From the NCBI GenBank assembly GCA_015662475.1, contig DQUB01000216.1, positions 1 through 11,222 of the forward strand: a DNA stretch of 11,222 bases. The letters run 5' to 3'. This document shows, piece by piece, positions 1 to 6,255 of this stretch. Under the pieces are notes generated by a model that saw only the letters and a program-made list of their open reading frames with translations, was not told the origin of the DNA and did not search any database. The position numbers and the translations under genes are program-made. The stretch comes from Pyrodictium sp. GTDB taxonomy: Archaea; Thermoproteota; Thermoprotei_A; Sulfolobales; Pyrodictiaceae. Position 1 is the stretch's first letter. Each line of letters begins with the position of its first letter.

Positions 1-380
1 CAAGTTGTTGAGGAAAGTTGTGCTAGTATGGTCAGCGTATCGCCAGGATTCAACTTGACTTGTGTTAAATCGATTTCTGTTGGTGATAGTAGTGTTGCGC
101 TAGGGCCAGGGATAGTAATTTCTGTACCGTCAGAACACATGATATGTATTTCAACTCCCTGAACAGTTACTAGACCCATGTTCCTTATGCTCATGAACAG
201 TGTTTGAGATGCTGGATTATAGCTAGCGTCTTCGATTACCAGTTCTGGTTTTGTAGTTGCTATTAGCGATGCCGTTGTGAAGTATCTATATATTAAAGCT
301 GCTCCTATAAGTGCTGCTGCAATAAGTATCAATGTTGACACTATTGGGGAGAGTGCCTTTACACGTTGTAACCCTTTCAT
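1..380 (-). CDS. Type IV pilin-like / class III signal peptide protein, N-terminal part (partial)
   Basis: Reading the minus strand from an ATG at 378-380 gives an open frame of 126 codons that runs off the left edge, so the C-terminus is missing. The N-terminus begins MKGLQRVKALSPIVSTL and continues as a hydrophobic helix to about residue 31. A short basic leader ending K8-A9, followed by L-S-P and a hydrophobic stretch, is the layout of archaeal prepilin/prearchaellin signals cleaved by a PibD-type peptidase, here probably between A9 and L10. Residues 45-126 are beta-rich and lack further hydrophobic segments, as in the exposed head of a pilin or a small surface protein. A GGTGAG Shine-Dalgarno-like stretch lies just upstream of the ATG. 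The gene is divergent from top6B. Family-level assignment is inference; it could also be a binding or assembly protein with a class III signal. It is not an obvious archaellin. Confidence 0.6.
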   Translation of the reverse strand, partial: MKGLQRVKALSPIVSTLILIAAALIGAALIYRYFTTASLIATTKPELVIEDASYNPASQTLFMSIRNMGLVTVQGVEIHIMCSDGTEITIPGPSATLLSPTEIDLTQVKLNPGDTLTILAQLSSTT

Positions 381-397
381 CCTCTCACCATTAATGT

Positions 398-409
398 TTA
401 CTGCAGTAA
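398..409. promoter_or_regulatory. Perfect 12-bp palindrome in the pilin-like gene's leader (candidate operator)
   Basis: TTACTGCAGTAA reads the same on both strands. It is flanked by a second, overlapping inverted repeat, ACCATTA (387-393) with TAATGGT (407-413). It lies between the inferred minus-strand TATA box (439-446) and the ATG at 380, so just downstream of the expected transcription start. This position suits a repressor operator for a dimeric archaeal regulator. The palindrome is seen directly; the operator role is inference. Confidence 0.4.
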
Positions 410-438
410 TGGTAAGAGTGTTTGTGTATTGGCTAACC

Positions 439-446
439 TATTTATA
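439..446 (-). promoter_or_regulatory. TATA box for the pilin-like gene, possibly shared with top6B
   Basis: The minus strand reads TATAAATA, a close match to an archaeal TATA box. A start about 26 bases downstream would fall near 416, giving a leader of roughly 36 bases before the ATG at 380. The same site reads TATTTATA on the plus strand, so it could also serve top6B with a start near 470. An alternative TTTTTAGA at about 480-487 is also possible for top6B. Confidence 0.45.
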
Positions 447-517
447 GTGGGGCATCGAGGGTCGCTGAGGGTGACTGTCTTTTTAGAGACTGTTTTCCTA
501 ATAGTTTCGGGGATGGT

Positions 518-2119
518 ATGTCACAACGTAGTATGGTAGCTTTGAAAGAAACGTATCGTAGTATGTCTCCATCCCAGTTCTTCTACGAGTACAAGGAGAT
601 AGCAGGGTTTAGCAACCCAGCTCGATCACTATATCAAACTGTAAGAGAGCTTGTAGAAAATGCTCTTGATGCAACAGACGTCTATGGCATAAAACCAGAT
701 ATATCAATTGTGATAGAACGAATACCTGGTACAAATCAATATAGAATAACTGTTGAGGATAATGGAATTGGCATAAATCCTGATTATGTGCCTAACGCTT
801 TTGGCCAAGTACTCTTTAGCTCCAAGTATAAGCTTCGACAATCAAGGGGCAGATTTGGACTTGGTGTTAAGATGGCAGTACTCTATGGACAGATAACTAC
901 GGGTAAACCTGTAGAGGTCTACACATCGCCTATAGGTTCGAAACGCGTATACTACTTCAAGATAAAGATAGACATTGAGAAAAACAAGCCAATAATACTT
1001 GAGAAAGCCTCTTGGAGTAAACGTGGAAATTGGCATGGAACTCGCGTAACAGTAACAATTGTTGGAGACTGGTCTCGTGCACGTTCACGTGTGCACGAGT
1101 ATATTCGTCGTACAGCAATAGTTGCACCTTATGCGCGCATTACGATGATAGATCCTGATGGCAACATTGTTTACTATCCTCGTATCGTTGATAAAGTTCC
1201 ACGTGGTCCTAGAGAAGTTAAGCCTCATCCTCATGGAGTTGATATTGAGTTGTTGAAACAGTTGATTAAGAGTAGCAAAGCTAGAACATTAAAAGAATTT
1301 CTAATTGAAGCTTTTCAGAGTGTAGGTAGAAAAACTGCAGAGAACTTCCTAAAAGAGGCACAGCTCGATCCAAATATAGATCCACATACTTTAACCGATG
1401 AACAGCTGGAATATCTTGCTAGAAAGCTTAGAGAGTATAAGCGGTTCAGAGCGCCAAGTGCTGATGCACTATCGCCACTAGGCCCCGAGATAATTGAGGC
1501 AGGGCTTAAATCTATACTGAAACCAGAATTTGTAGTTGCAGTGACTAGAAAGCCTAAAGCTTATGAAGGTCATCCATTCATCGTTGAAGTTGGTATTGCA
1601 TATGGTGGTGAGATACCTGCTCTAGATGAGCCATTATTGCTCAGATATGCGAACAAGATACCATTACTTTATGACGAAAAATCTGATGTGGCATGGAAAG
1701 TTGTTAATCCGCAAAACTTTGACTGGAAACAATATCTTGTCAGCTTTCCAGCCCCAATAGCTGTACTCACACACATTTGTAGTACAAAAGTGCCATACAA
1801 GGGTATAGGTAAAGAGAGTGTTGCCGATGTACCGGAAATAGAGCATGAGCTTAGAATGGCACTTAGAGAAGCGGCACGCAAGCTAAGAGCATACCTACTC
1901 GAAAAGAAGCGAGAAGAAGAGGCAAAACGCAGAGTAATAACATTTCTCAAATACACGCCAGAAGTAGTGAAAAGTCTAACAACTATATTGAAAGGAGATG
2001 GTGTTAACGAAGAAAATATACGAGAGATGCTCATTAAAGTTATGAGAAAGAGAATAAAAGTTGACAATGAACTTTTCGAAAAATTAGTGAAAAATCTAAA
2101 AGTCTCAATCGAAGAATGA
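518..2119 (+). CDS. top6B: Type II DNA topoisomerase VI subunit B
   Basis: This is the ATP-driven B subunit of the A2B2 topoisomerase VI, which relaxes and decatenates DNA by passing one duplex through another. The GHKL ATPase motifs are intact: the N box with E44 and N48 (ELVENALDATD), D81-x-G-x-G, the glycine-rich lid GRFGLGVK at 111-118, and GTRVTV at 174-179. Residues about 250-320 form the H2TH-like insert, and the transducer domain follows. Its switch lysine is probably K432 in the segment PYKGIGKES, and a long basic helix ends the protein. The 533 residues match the usual length of about 530. The ATG is preceded by GGGGA (509-513). The gene leads a plus-strand operon, with top6A 30 bases downstream. 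Function is established for the family; nothing looks damaged. Confidence 0.97.
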   Translation: MSQRSMVALKETYRSMSPSQFFYEYKEIAGFSNPARSLYQTVRELVENALDATDVYGIKPDISIVIERIPGTNQYRITVEDNGIGINPDYVPNAFGQVLFSSKYKLRQSRGRFGLGVKMAVLYGQITTGKPVEVYTSPIGSKRVYYFKIKIDIEKNKPIILEKASWSKRGNWHGTRVTVTIVGDWSRARSRVHEYIRRTAIVAPYARITMIDPDGNIVYYPRIVDKVPRGPREVKPHPHGVDIELLKQLIKSSKARTLKEFLIEAFQSVGRKTAENFLKEAQLDPNIDPHTLTDEQLEYLARKLREYKRFRAPSADALSPLGPEIIEAGLKSILKPEFVVAVTRKPKAYEGHPFIVEVGIAYGGEIPALDEPLLLRYANKIPLLYDEKSDVAWKVVNPQNFDWKQYLVSFPAPIAVLTHICSTKVPYKGIGKESVADVPEIEHELRMALREAARKLRAYLLEKKREEEAKRRVITFLKYTPEVVKSLTTILKGDGVNEENIREMLIKVMRKRIKVDNELFEKLVKNLKVSIEE

Positions 2120-2131
2120 CCTAGTCTTATC

Positions 2132-2138
2132 GAGGGGG
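2132..2138 (+). promoter_or_regulatory. Strong ribosome binding site supporting the TTG start of top6A
   Basis: GAGGGGG lies 11 bases before TTG at 2150-2152. There is no ATG or GTG in frame nearby; the next in-frame methionine is at residue 33 and would cut into the conserved N-terminal region. This site therefore decides the rare start codon. Confidence 0.65.
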
Positions 2139-2149
2139 AGTGTAACACA

Positions 2150-3313
2150 TTGACGGCGCCATACATTGATAAAGTGGATATCGAGGCAAGAAAACGTGCT
2201 TTGAAAGTGTTTAGAGAAAAGTTTAAGGTAATACTGGATCAGATAATGAGAGGTGAAAACCCGACTCTAGTGTTGCCAAAGAGAACACTTTCAAACACCA
2301 TATACGACGAAACAAGAAAATTGCTATTGTTGGGCCCAGAAAAGCTTAGACGTAGCTTCTTCGACTTGCACGAAGCAAAGAAGTTTATGCAAACATTGCT
2401 AATGGCAAGAATAATTTACGAGGCTTTAGAGAGAGACGAGTATCCAACAATTCGTGACCTCTACTATCGAGGTAAACATACAATAGTATTTTACGATGAG
2501 CGTGGTAAACCTCATGAAGAAAACACGTGGGATGAACAGCGAGAATCTGATGCTGTGATTAGAGATATCGAGGTCTTCACAGGTCTTCTTCGTGAAGAGA
2601 TGTTGATTTTGAGTAAAGAGAAGGGGAAAGTAGTAGGTAATATGCGAATACGTAGTGGTAATGACATAATAGATCTTAGCAAAATGGGGCATGGTGCATA
2701 CGCTATCGAGCCAACACCAGACCTCATAGAGTTTATAGATGTTGATGCAGAATTTGTGCTTGTTGTGGAGAAAGACGCTGTTTTCCAACAACTCCACAGA
2801 ATAGGTTTTTGGAGGAAGTATAAAGCAATTCTAATTACAAGTGCTGGTCAACCAGATAGAGCAACAAGAAGGTTTGTTAGACGACTCAATGAGGAGTTAA
2901 AATTGCCAGTATACATTTTAACAGATGCAGATCCTTACGGATGGTACATATATAGTGTGTTCAAGATAGGCTCAATAACATTATCGTATGAGAGCGAACG
3001 ACTAGCAACACCTCAGGCAAGATTCTTAGGTGTCAGCATGACAGACATCTTCGGCTACGGAAATAAGAAAGCTTATCTAACAGAAGCTGAACGTAAAAAC
3101 TTCATAATCAAAGCCAAAGAAGCAGACATAAAGAGAGCTTATGAGCTCATGAATTACAAGTGGTTCCAAACCCCCAAGTGGAAGACAGAAATAAATATTT
3201 TCCTCAAGAAGAAATCGAAATTGGAAATTGAAGCTTTAGCTGGCAAAGGACTCAAATTCTTAGCATTCAAATACATTCCAGAGAAAATAGAGACTGGTGA
3301 TTGGATAGAATGA
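2150..3313 (+). CDS. top6A: Type II DNA topoisomerase VI subunit A (Spo11 homologue)
   Basis: This is the DNA-cleaving subunit of topo VI and the archaeal relative of eukaryotic Spo11. The winged-helix (5Y-CAP) domain carries the active-site tyrosine, Y106 in the segment IRDLYYRGK, which forms the 5'-phosphotyrosyl link. The Toprim domain supplies the metal ligands E207 (VVEKDAVF) and D259/D261 (LTDADPYG). The 387 residues are typical for the family. Translation most likely starts at TTG. The gene follows top6B in the usual archaeal order, 30 bases after its stop, and its last bases overlap deoC as ATGA. Equimolar production of A and B from one transcript fits the A2B2 enzyme. Confidence 0.97.
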   Translation: MTAPYIDKVDIEARKRALKVFREKFKVILDQIMRGENPTLVLPKRTLSNTIYDETRKLLLLGPEKLRRSFFDLHEAKKFMQTLLMARIIYEALERDEYPTIRDLYYRGKHTIVFYDERGKPHEENTWDEQRESDAVIRDIEVFTGLLREEMLILSKEKGKVVGNMRIRSGNDIIDLSKMGHGAYAIEPTPDLIEFIDVDAEFVLVVEKDAVFQQLHRIGFWRKYKAILITSAGQPDRATRRFVRRLNEELKLPVYILTDADPYGWYIYSVFKIGSITLSYESERLATPQARFLGVSMTDIFGYGNKKAYLTEAERKNFIIKAKEADIKRAYELMNYKWFQTPKWKTEINIFLKKKSKLEIEALAGKGLKFLAFKYIPEKIETGDWIE

Positions 3314-3987
3314 ACAAACATGTGTTAGCACAACATATAGATGCAGCTATATTAAAACCTTGGCTGTCAAGAAATGAAATATCAGAGCTGCTAGTACGCG
3401 CCAAAAAGTTGCAAGTTAGATGTATTATTGTAACACCATCACTTTTAGAATATGCAATAAGTACTCTAGGTGATGAGGTGTGTATTGGTAGTGTTGCAAG
3501 TTTCCCTTTTGGATATTCGCCTATAGAGTCCAAAATCAAAGAAGTTGAGGAGATCATAGATAAAGGTGCTAAAGAGATAGACTTTGTCCCAAATTATCAG
3601 AGACTACTTATACATAACGACGTAGAATACGTGTTTAATGAAGTGAGAGCAGTTACTGAGATAGCACGGACAAGCAATGTGGTGTTTAAACTGATAGTAG
3701 AGGCGCCAATGCTGCCTAGAAATGTTGTTAAAAAACTTGTTGAAATCGGGGTTAAAGCTGGCGTGGACTATATTAAAACAAGCAGTGGCTATGGGCCAAG
3801 ACATACTACGGTGGATGATGTATTGTTTTTGAAACGCGTACTTGAGGAACTTGGAGTAGCAGATAAAGTGAAGATAAAAGCTGCTGGAGGAATAAGAAGC
3901 TGTAGACAAGCATTAGAACTGCTAGAAGCGGGAGCATCAATAATTGGTACGAGCACTCCAGACCAAATACTAAATTCGTGTAGTTAG
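3310..3987 (+). CDS. deoC: Deoxyribose-phosphate aldolase
   Basis: The protein is a class I aldolase with a TIM-barrel fold that reversibly splits 2-deoxyribose-5-phosphate into glyceraldehyde-3-phosphate and acetaldehyde in deoxynucleoside breakdown. With the ATG at 3310 it is 225 residues, normal for archaeal DeoC. The Schiff-base lysine is K156 (DYIKTSSGYG), the second active-site lysine is K190 (KIKAAGGIRS), and the proton-relay aspartate is D91 (KEIDFVPN). A TTG at 3301 in the same frame would add three residues, but GGTGA at 3296-3300 is well spaced only for the ATG, which overlaps the top6A stop as ATGA. The overlap implies translational coupling with topo VI. One oddity: the N-terminal segment reads IDAAILKP, where an acidic-helix motif such as IDHTLLKP is more usual. 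Confidence 0.93.
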   Translation: MNKHVLAQHIDAAILKPWLSRNEISELLVRAKKLQVRCIIVTPSLLEYAISTLGDEVCIGSVASFPFGYSPIESKIKEVEEIIDKGAKEIDFVPNYQRLLIHNDVEYVFNEVRAVTEIARTSNVVFKLIVEAPMLPRNVVKKLVEIGVKAGVDYIKTSSGYGPRHTTVDDVLFLKRVLEELGVADKVKIKAAGGIRSCRQALELLEAGASIIGTSTPDQILNSCS

Positions 3988-4012
3988 AAAGGATTAGGTA
4001 GGAGAGTGGTTA

Positions 4013-4060
4013 TCAGCTGAGACAGGTTTCGTCACCTTTCGGCTGCCCTCAGTTCATCAT
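4013..4060 (-). ncRNA. C/D box sRNA candidate (minus strand), 23S rRNA guide
   Basis: Read on the minus strand, the boxes come in the right order and spacing: a perfect C box ATGATGA (4060-4054), an 11-base guide, a D' box CCGA (4042-4039), a 3-base spacer, a C' box GTGACGA (4035-4029), a 12-base guide aacctgtctcag (4028-4017), and a D box CTGA (4016-4013). The core is 48 bases, the size of archaeal methylation guides. The D guide is complementary to UGAGACAGGUU, a segment of archaeal 23S rRNA next to the peptidyl-transferase centre as I remember that sequence. Counting five bases up from the D box predicts 2'-O-methylation at the position equivalent to E. coli G2599. The D' guide target is not recognised. 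There is no obvious own promoter; it may be processed from read-through of the minus-strand genes. Confidence 0.62.
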
Positions 4061-4068
4061 TGATCGGG

Positions 4069-4125
4069 ATGATGCAACGACGGTCTACCGAGCCTCTGAG
4101 CCGTGAGGAGTATTCTCCTTGCTGA
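4069..4125 (+). ncRNA. C/D box sRNA candidate (plus strand), 23S rRNA guide
   Basis: On the plus strand the elements are: a C box ATGATGC (4069-4075, last base off consensus), a 12-base guide aacgacggtcta (4076-4087), a D' box CCGA (4088-4091), a C' box GTGAGGA (4103-4109), a 12-base guide (4110-4121), a D box CTGA (4122-4125), then a T-run (4127-4130). The first guide is complementary over 11 bases to UAGACCGUCGU of archaeal 23S rRNA. The fifth base from D' pairs with the C equivalent to E. coli 2590, the site I recall as Cm2959 in yeast 25S rRNA. CTGA at 4096-4099 is an alternative D' box. The D-guide target is unknown, and that guide could form a small AGGAG/CTCCT hairpin. It probably derives from read-through downstream of deoC, since no clear TATA box precedes it. 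Confidence 0.62.
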
Positions 4126-4162
4126 CTTTTAATGTTCCAAAGTAAGCCATATTTTTGCTTCA

Positions 4163-4321
4163 CTAGTCCTCAAGTCTTTTCACTATCTCATGAAAAGTGT
4201 TATGTCTACAAAAGGGGCAATAATGGTATAACCTACCACTTTCAAGTTTTGTTAGGTCAAAACTTACTTCTAAAATCCATTCATTACCACATTTTGTGCA
4301 TCTGAGGACCCACTTAGTCAT
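4163..4321 (-). CDS. Small zinc-ribbon protein (52 aa)
   Basis: The frame starts at ATG 4321 with GGGGGT four bases upstream and ends at TAG 4163-4165. The 52-residue product begins MTKWVLRCTKCGNEW and has two CxxC knuckles, C8-x2-C11 and C35-x2-C38 (YCPFCRHN), which would hold one zinc ion in a ribbon of the kind seen in small archaeal nucleic-acid-binding or protein-contact modules. It overlaps the end of the ASCH-domain gene by 8 bases in another frame, so the two are very likely translated together. The specific function is unknown; binding RNA alongside the ASCH protein is a guess from context. Confidence 0.8.
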   Translation of the reverse strand: MTKWVLRCTKCGNEWILEVSFDLTKLESGRLYHYCPFCRHNTFHEIVKRLED

Positions 4322-4940
4322 TTTTACCCCCTTTACCAGTCTCGCTGTGTTGTTGGGTTTTTATGTAACCTTCTTGGAGTAGGAGTCTCAATGCCTTTCT
4401 TAGCACCTTTCTTACTCTCCATCGTTTATTTAGATCTCCGAAAAGTCTTACTGCTGTTGCCCTTATGCTATTTGTGCGTGTCAAATCAGTTAATACATCA
4501 ATTTCTTCTTTCGTCATTTTATCTTTTAAGTATCTTAGTGCAAGTCTTGCAACATCTGCAGGTTCAAGTCCAAGATATGGGTGTTGTGGTTCTAGTTTTG
4601 AAAGGTCTTGTATCACCTCGAATTCTATTATGGTTACATAATCGTTTGGTTTTATCTCGCCGTAAGCCTTTTTTAGTGCCTCTAAGAGCTCCTCTTTGTT
4701 TTTGAAACCGTCGAGTTTAGCATCTTCATCAGTAAGTTCTACAACTCGCTTGTAGCGGACATTTGTTACTCTCACTTTTGCTACAGGTCTACCGCCTCCA
4801 TGCACTATAAGCTCTTTGTAACGTAATCTAACAATTCCCAGTCTTATAGTAGCCTTCTTTTTGCCGCTTAAGATGTCGTCAACGTACTCACCTTTAACCA
4901 TTAGATGTCTGCCTAGGAACTTCACTTGATGAGGCACCAT
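4314..4940 (-). CDS. ASCH (PUA-like) domain protein with C-terminal winged-helix-like region
   Basis: Residues about 5-110 resemble an ASCH domain, a PUA-like beta-barrel thought to bind RNA: VKFLGRHLMVKGEYVDDIL, then SGKKKATIRLG with the conserved basic and Thr-x-Arg pattern, and DGFKNKEELLEALKKAYG near its end. Residues about 125-193 are helical with a helix-turn-helix look (TNSIRATAVRLFGDLNKRWRV), and a polar Gly/Lys tail closes the 208 residues. The frame stays open to an ATG at 5024, but I choose the ATG at 4940 because GGAGGA (4956-4951) sits 10 bases before it and the extra 28 residues do not look conserved. The downstream zinc-ribbon gene overlaps the stop. The role is unknown; ASCH proteins have been linked to RNA handling or translation-related regulation. 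Confidence 0.82.
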   Translation of the reverse strand: MVPHQVKFLGRHLMVKGEYVDDILSGKKKATIRLGIVRLRYKELIVHGGGRPVAKVRVTNVRYKRVVELTDEDAKLDGFKNKEELLEALKKAYGEIKPNDYVTIIEFEVIQDLSKLEPQHPYLGLEPADVARLALRYLKDKMTKEEIDVLTDLTRTNSIRATAVRLFGDLNKRWRVRKVLRKALRLLLQEGYIKTQQHSETGKGGKND

Positions 4941-4950
4941 GTGACACGCT

Positions 4951-4956
4951 TCCTCC
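4951..4956 (-). promoter_or_regulatory. Ribosome binding site fixing the ASCH gene start
   Basis: GGAGGA on the minus strand lies 10 bases before the ATG at 4940-4938. No comparable site precedes the upstream in-frame ATG at 5024, so the shorter protein is favoured. Confidence 0.55.
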
Positions 4957-5028
4957 ACATACTTTTTCGTCTTCACTCCAGATTGTGGATAAAGTAGAAA
5001 AGAGGGGCTAAAGGCTGGTCTCACGTGG

Positions 5029-5104
5029 ATGATGTAGTACCCCGGCTAACAGTTTTTAGCCGGGCGCGATGACCTTACGGGATGAAGAAGGGCCAAAGCG
5101 CTGA
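5029..5104 (+). ncRNA. Possible structured RNA / atypical C/D-like sRNA with internal hairpin
   Basis: This stretch is GC-rich compared with its surroundings. It holds a perfect 9-bp inverted repeat, CCCGGCTAA (5041-5049) with TTAGCCGGG (5056-5064), around a 6-base loop. A C-like box ATGATGT starts at 5029. A C'-like ATGAAGA (5082-5088) is followed by exactly 12 bases and a D box CTGA (5101-5104), right before the end of the nucleotidyltransferase gene. A TATA-like ATAAAG near 4990 would place a plus-strand start around 5016. No convincing D' box is seen and the guide target is unknown. The hairpin has no following T-run on the minus strand, so a simple terminator for the minus-strand genes is less likely. 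The whole element may instead be a leader structure of the ASCH gene. Confidence 0.3.
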
Positions 5105-5111
5105 TACCATA

Positions 5112-6242
5112 CTAGTAGTATGTTGCTGGCATAAGCGTTGAATGCGGATCTATTCTCTTACCCTTAGTTACCACAGCACCTATTTTCAACCTCTCAACAT
5201 CTAGTGTTGTTGTTACTAGTACCTCGCTTGGCAAAGATTTGTACGGAATATTACGTGTGACTGTGAAGGATGCTATAGAGGCTTTTTCGCCTATAATGCT
5301 ATCTGCAATATAGCAATGTGATGCAACATAGCTTTCGTCAAGTAAAATTGAACGTTTAACTTCTGTATACGCTCCTACAGTGACTTTAGAGCCTATGAAC
5401 ACGTTATCACGGATAAATGCATGTGTTCCAATTATGCTGTTCTTCGATATGTAAGCAGGCCCTTTAATTACCGCATAATGGTCTATAACTGCTCCATCTT
5501 CAACAACCATTGGCCCCTCAAGAATAGCTGTTGATGCTATATTTGCTTCGAAAGATAGAATTTGTCTACGTAATTGGCTAAGATAATGGTGTAATGCAAG
5601 CATGTAATCCCAAGGACTGTCTATGTCAACCCATACTCCTGTCCATACATCGGCGTATAACCCTTCATGCTGTACAAGCTTTGCTAGAAGAGCATGGATA
5701 TTTCGTGTTTCTCTGCAAAGTGTTTCTAACTCTTTAGAGTGTAGCACCAAAGCACCAGCATGTATATAGCTGCCTTCACCTACTTTGACAACCTTAGTAG
5801 AAACCATGTCGATGTCCAAGTAGAGGTAGGTTGAACGTGGAACTGAAGGGATGGTTACCATTATGCTTGGGTACAAGCCTTGTTCAGCGTTGATTAGCGG
5901 TTTCACGTAGAATGGTTTCTCTGCATAAATATCGCCATATATTATGACGTATGTGTCGTCTTCACGGTTACAAGCATTAAACCCTAGACAAATAGCTTCA
6001 ACGATATTATTTGATGTTGTATCTTGATTAACAACGACTAGGTTGTACTCGCCATACTCTCTTGAGATTGTGGCACCCTGTGGTAGTACAACTACTATTC
6101 TATCGCATCTTCCTTTTACGACTTCGATAATGTGTTCAAGTATAGTTTTATCGCCGAGTTTTAGCAGTGAACGTGAAGGACTGTTTGTTATTGCTTTAAG
6201 ACCTTTTAGGCTGCCTGCTGCTAACACTATGGTTTTTACCAT
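5112..6242 (-). CDS. GlmU-like sugar-phosphate nucleotidylyltransferase with left-handed beta-helix
   Basis: Residues 1-220 form a nucleotidyltransferase domain (VKTIVLAAG start; GD at 103-104 in IIYGDIYAEK; WVDIDSPWDYMLA at 204-216). Residues about 235-335 are hexapeptide repeats of a left-handed beta-helix (ILEGPMVVEDG, VIKGPAYISKNSIIG, DNVFIGSKVTVG). This is the layout of archaeal bifunctional enzymes that acetylate glucosamine-1-phosphate and couple it to UTP to give UDP-GlcNAc. The 376 residues are somewhat shorter than the 401 I recall for Sulfolobus ST0452. Oddly, the usual GxGxR signature reads GSLKG (10-14), and the usual P-K further on is S-R (23-24), so nucleotidyl transfer may be weakened or altered. 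The gene starts 13 bases after the glmS stop, in the same operon, which supports an amino-sugar role. The exact substrate is not proven. Confidence 0.82.
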   Translation of the reverse strand: MVKTIVLAAGSLKGLKAITNSPSRSLLKLGDKTILEHIIEVVKGRCDRIVVVLPQGATISREYGEYNLVVVNQDTTSNNIVEAICLGFNACNREDDTYVIIYGDIYAEKPFYVKPLINAEQGLYPSIMVTIPSVPRSTYLYLDIDMVSTKVVKVGEGSYIHAGALVLHSKELETLCRETRNIHALLAKLVQHEGLYADVWTGVWVDIDSPWDYMLALHHYLSQLRRQILSFEANIASTAILEGPMVVEDGAVIDHYAVIKGPAYISKNSIIGTHAFIRDNVFIGSKVTVGAYTEVKRSILLDESYVASHCYIADSIIGEKASIASFTVTRNIPYKSLPSEVLVTTTLDVERLKIGAVVTKGKRIDPHSTLMPATYY

Positions 6243-6255
6243 GGCGATACCCGCC

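Noticed and set aside
1669..2166. Open frame of 165 codons antisense to top6B
   Set aside because: It lies wholly over a conserved gene on the other strand, with a serine-rich composition typical of a shadow frame and no start signals.
3301..3309. TTG start for deoC
   Set aside because: It abuts its putative ribosome binding site directly; the ATG at 3310 has correct spacing and the typical ATGA overlap.
4016..4028. Inserted fragment of a 23S rRNA gene on the plus strand
   Set aside because: The match is only about ten bases and sits exactly between C' and D boxes on the opposite strand, as expected for a guide RNA.
4941..5024. N-terminal extension of the ASCH protein to the ATG at 5024
   Set aside because: The extra 28 residues show no ASCH-like features, no ribosome binding site precedes 5024, and GGAGGA is well placed for the ATG at 4940.
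5041..5064. Rho-independent-style terminator for the nucleotidyltransferase operon
   Set aside because: The hairpin is strong but has no T-run on its minus-strand 3' side, and archaeal termination normally relies on T-tracts without hairpins.
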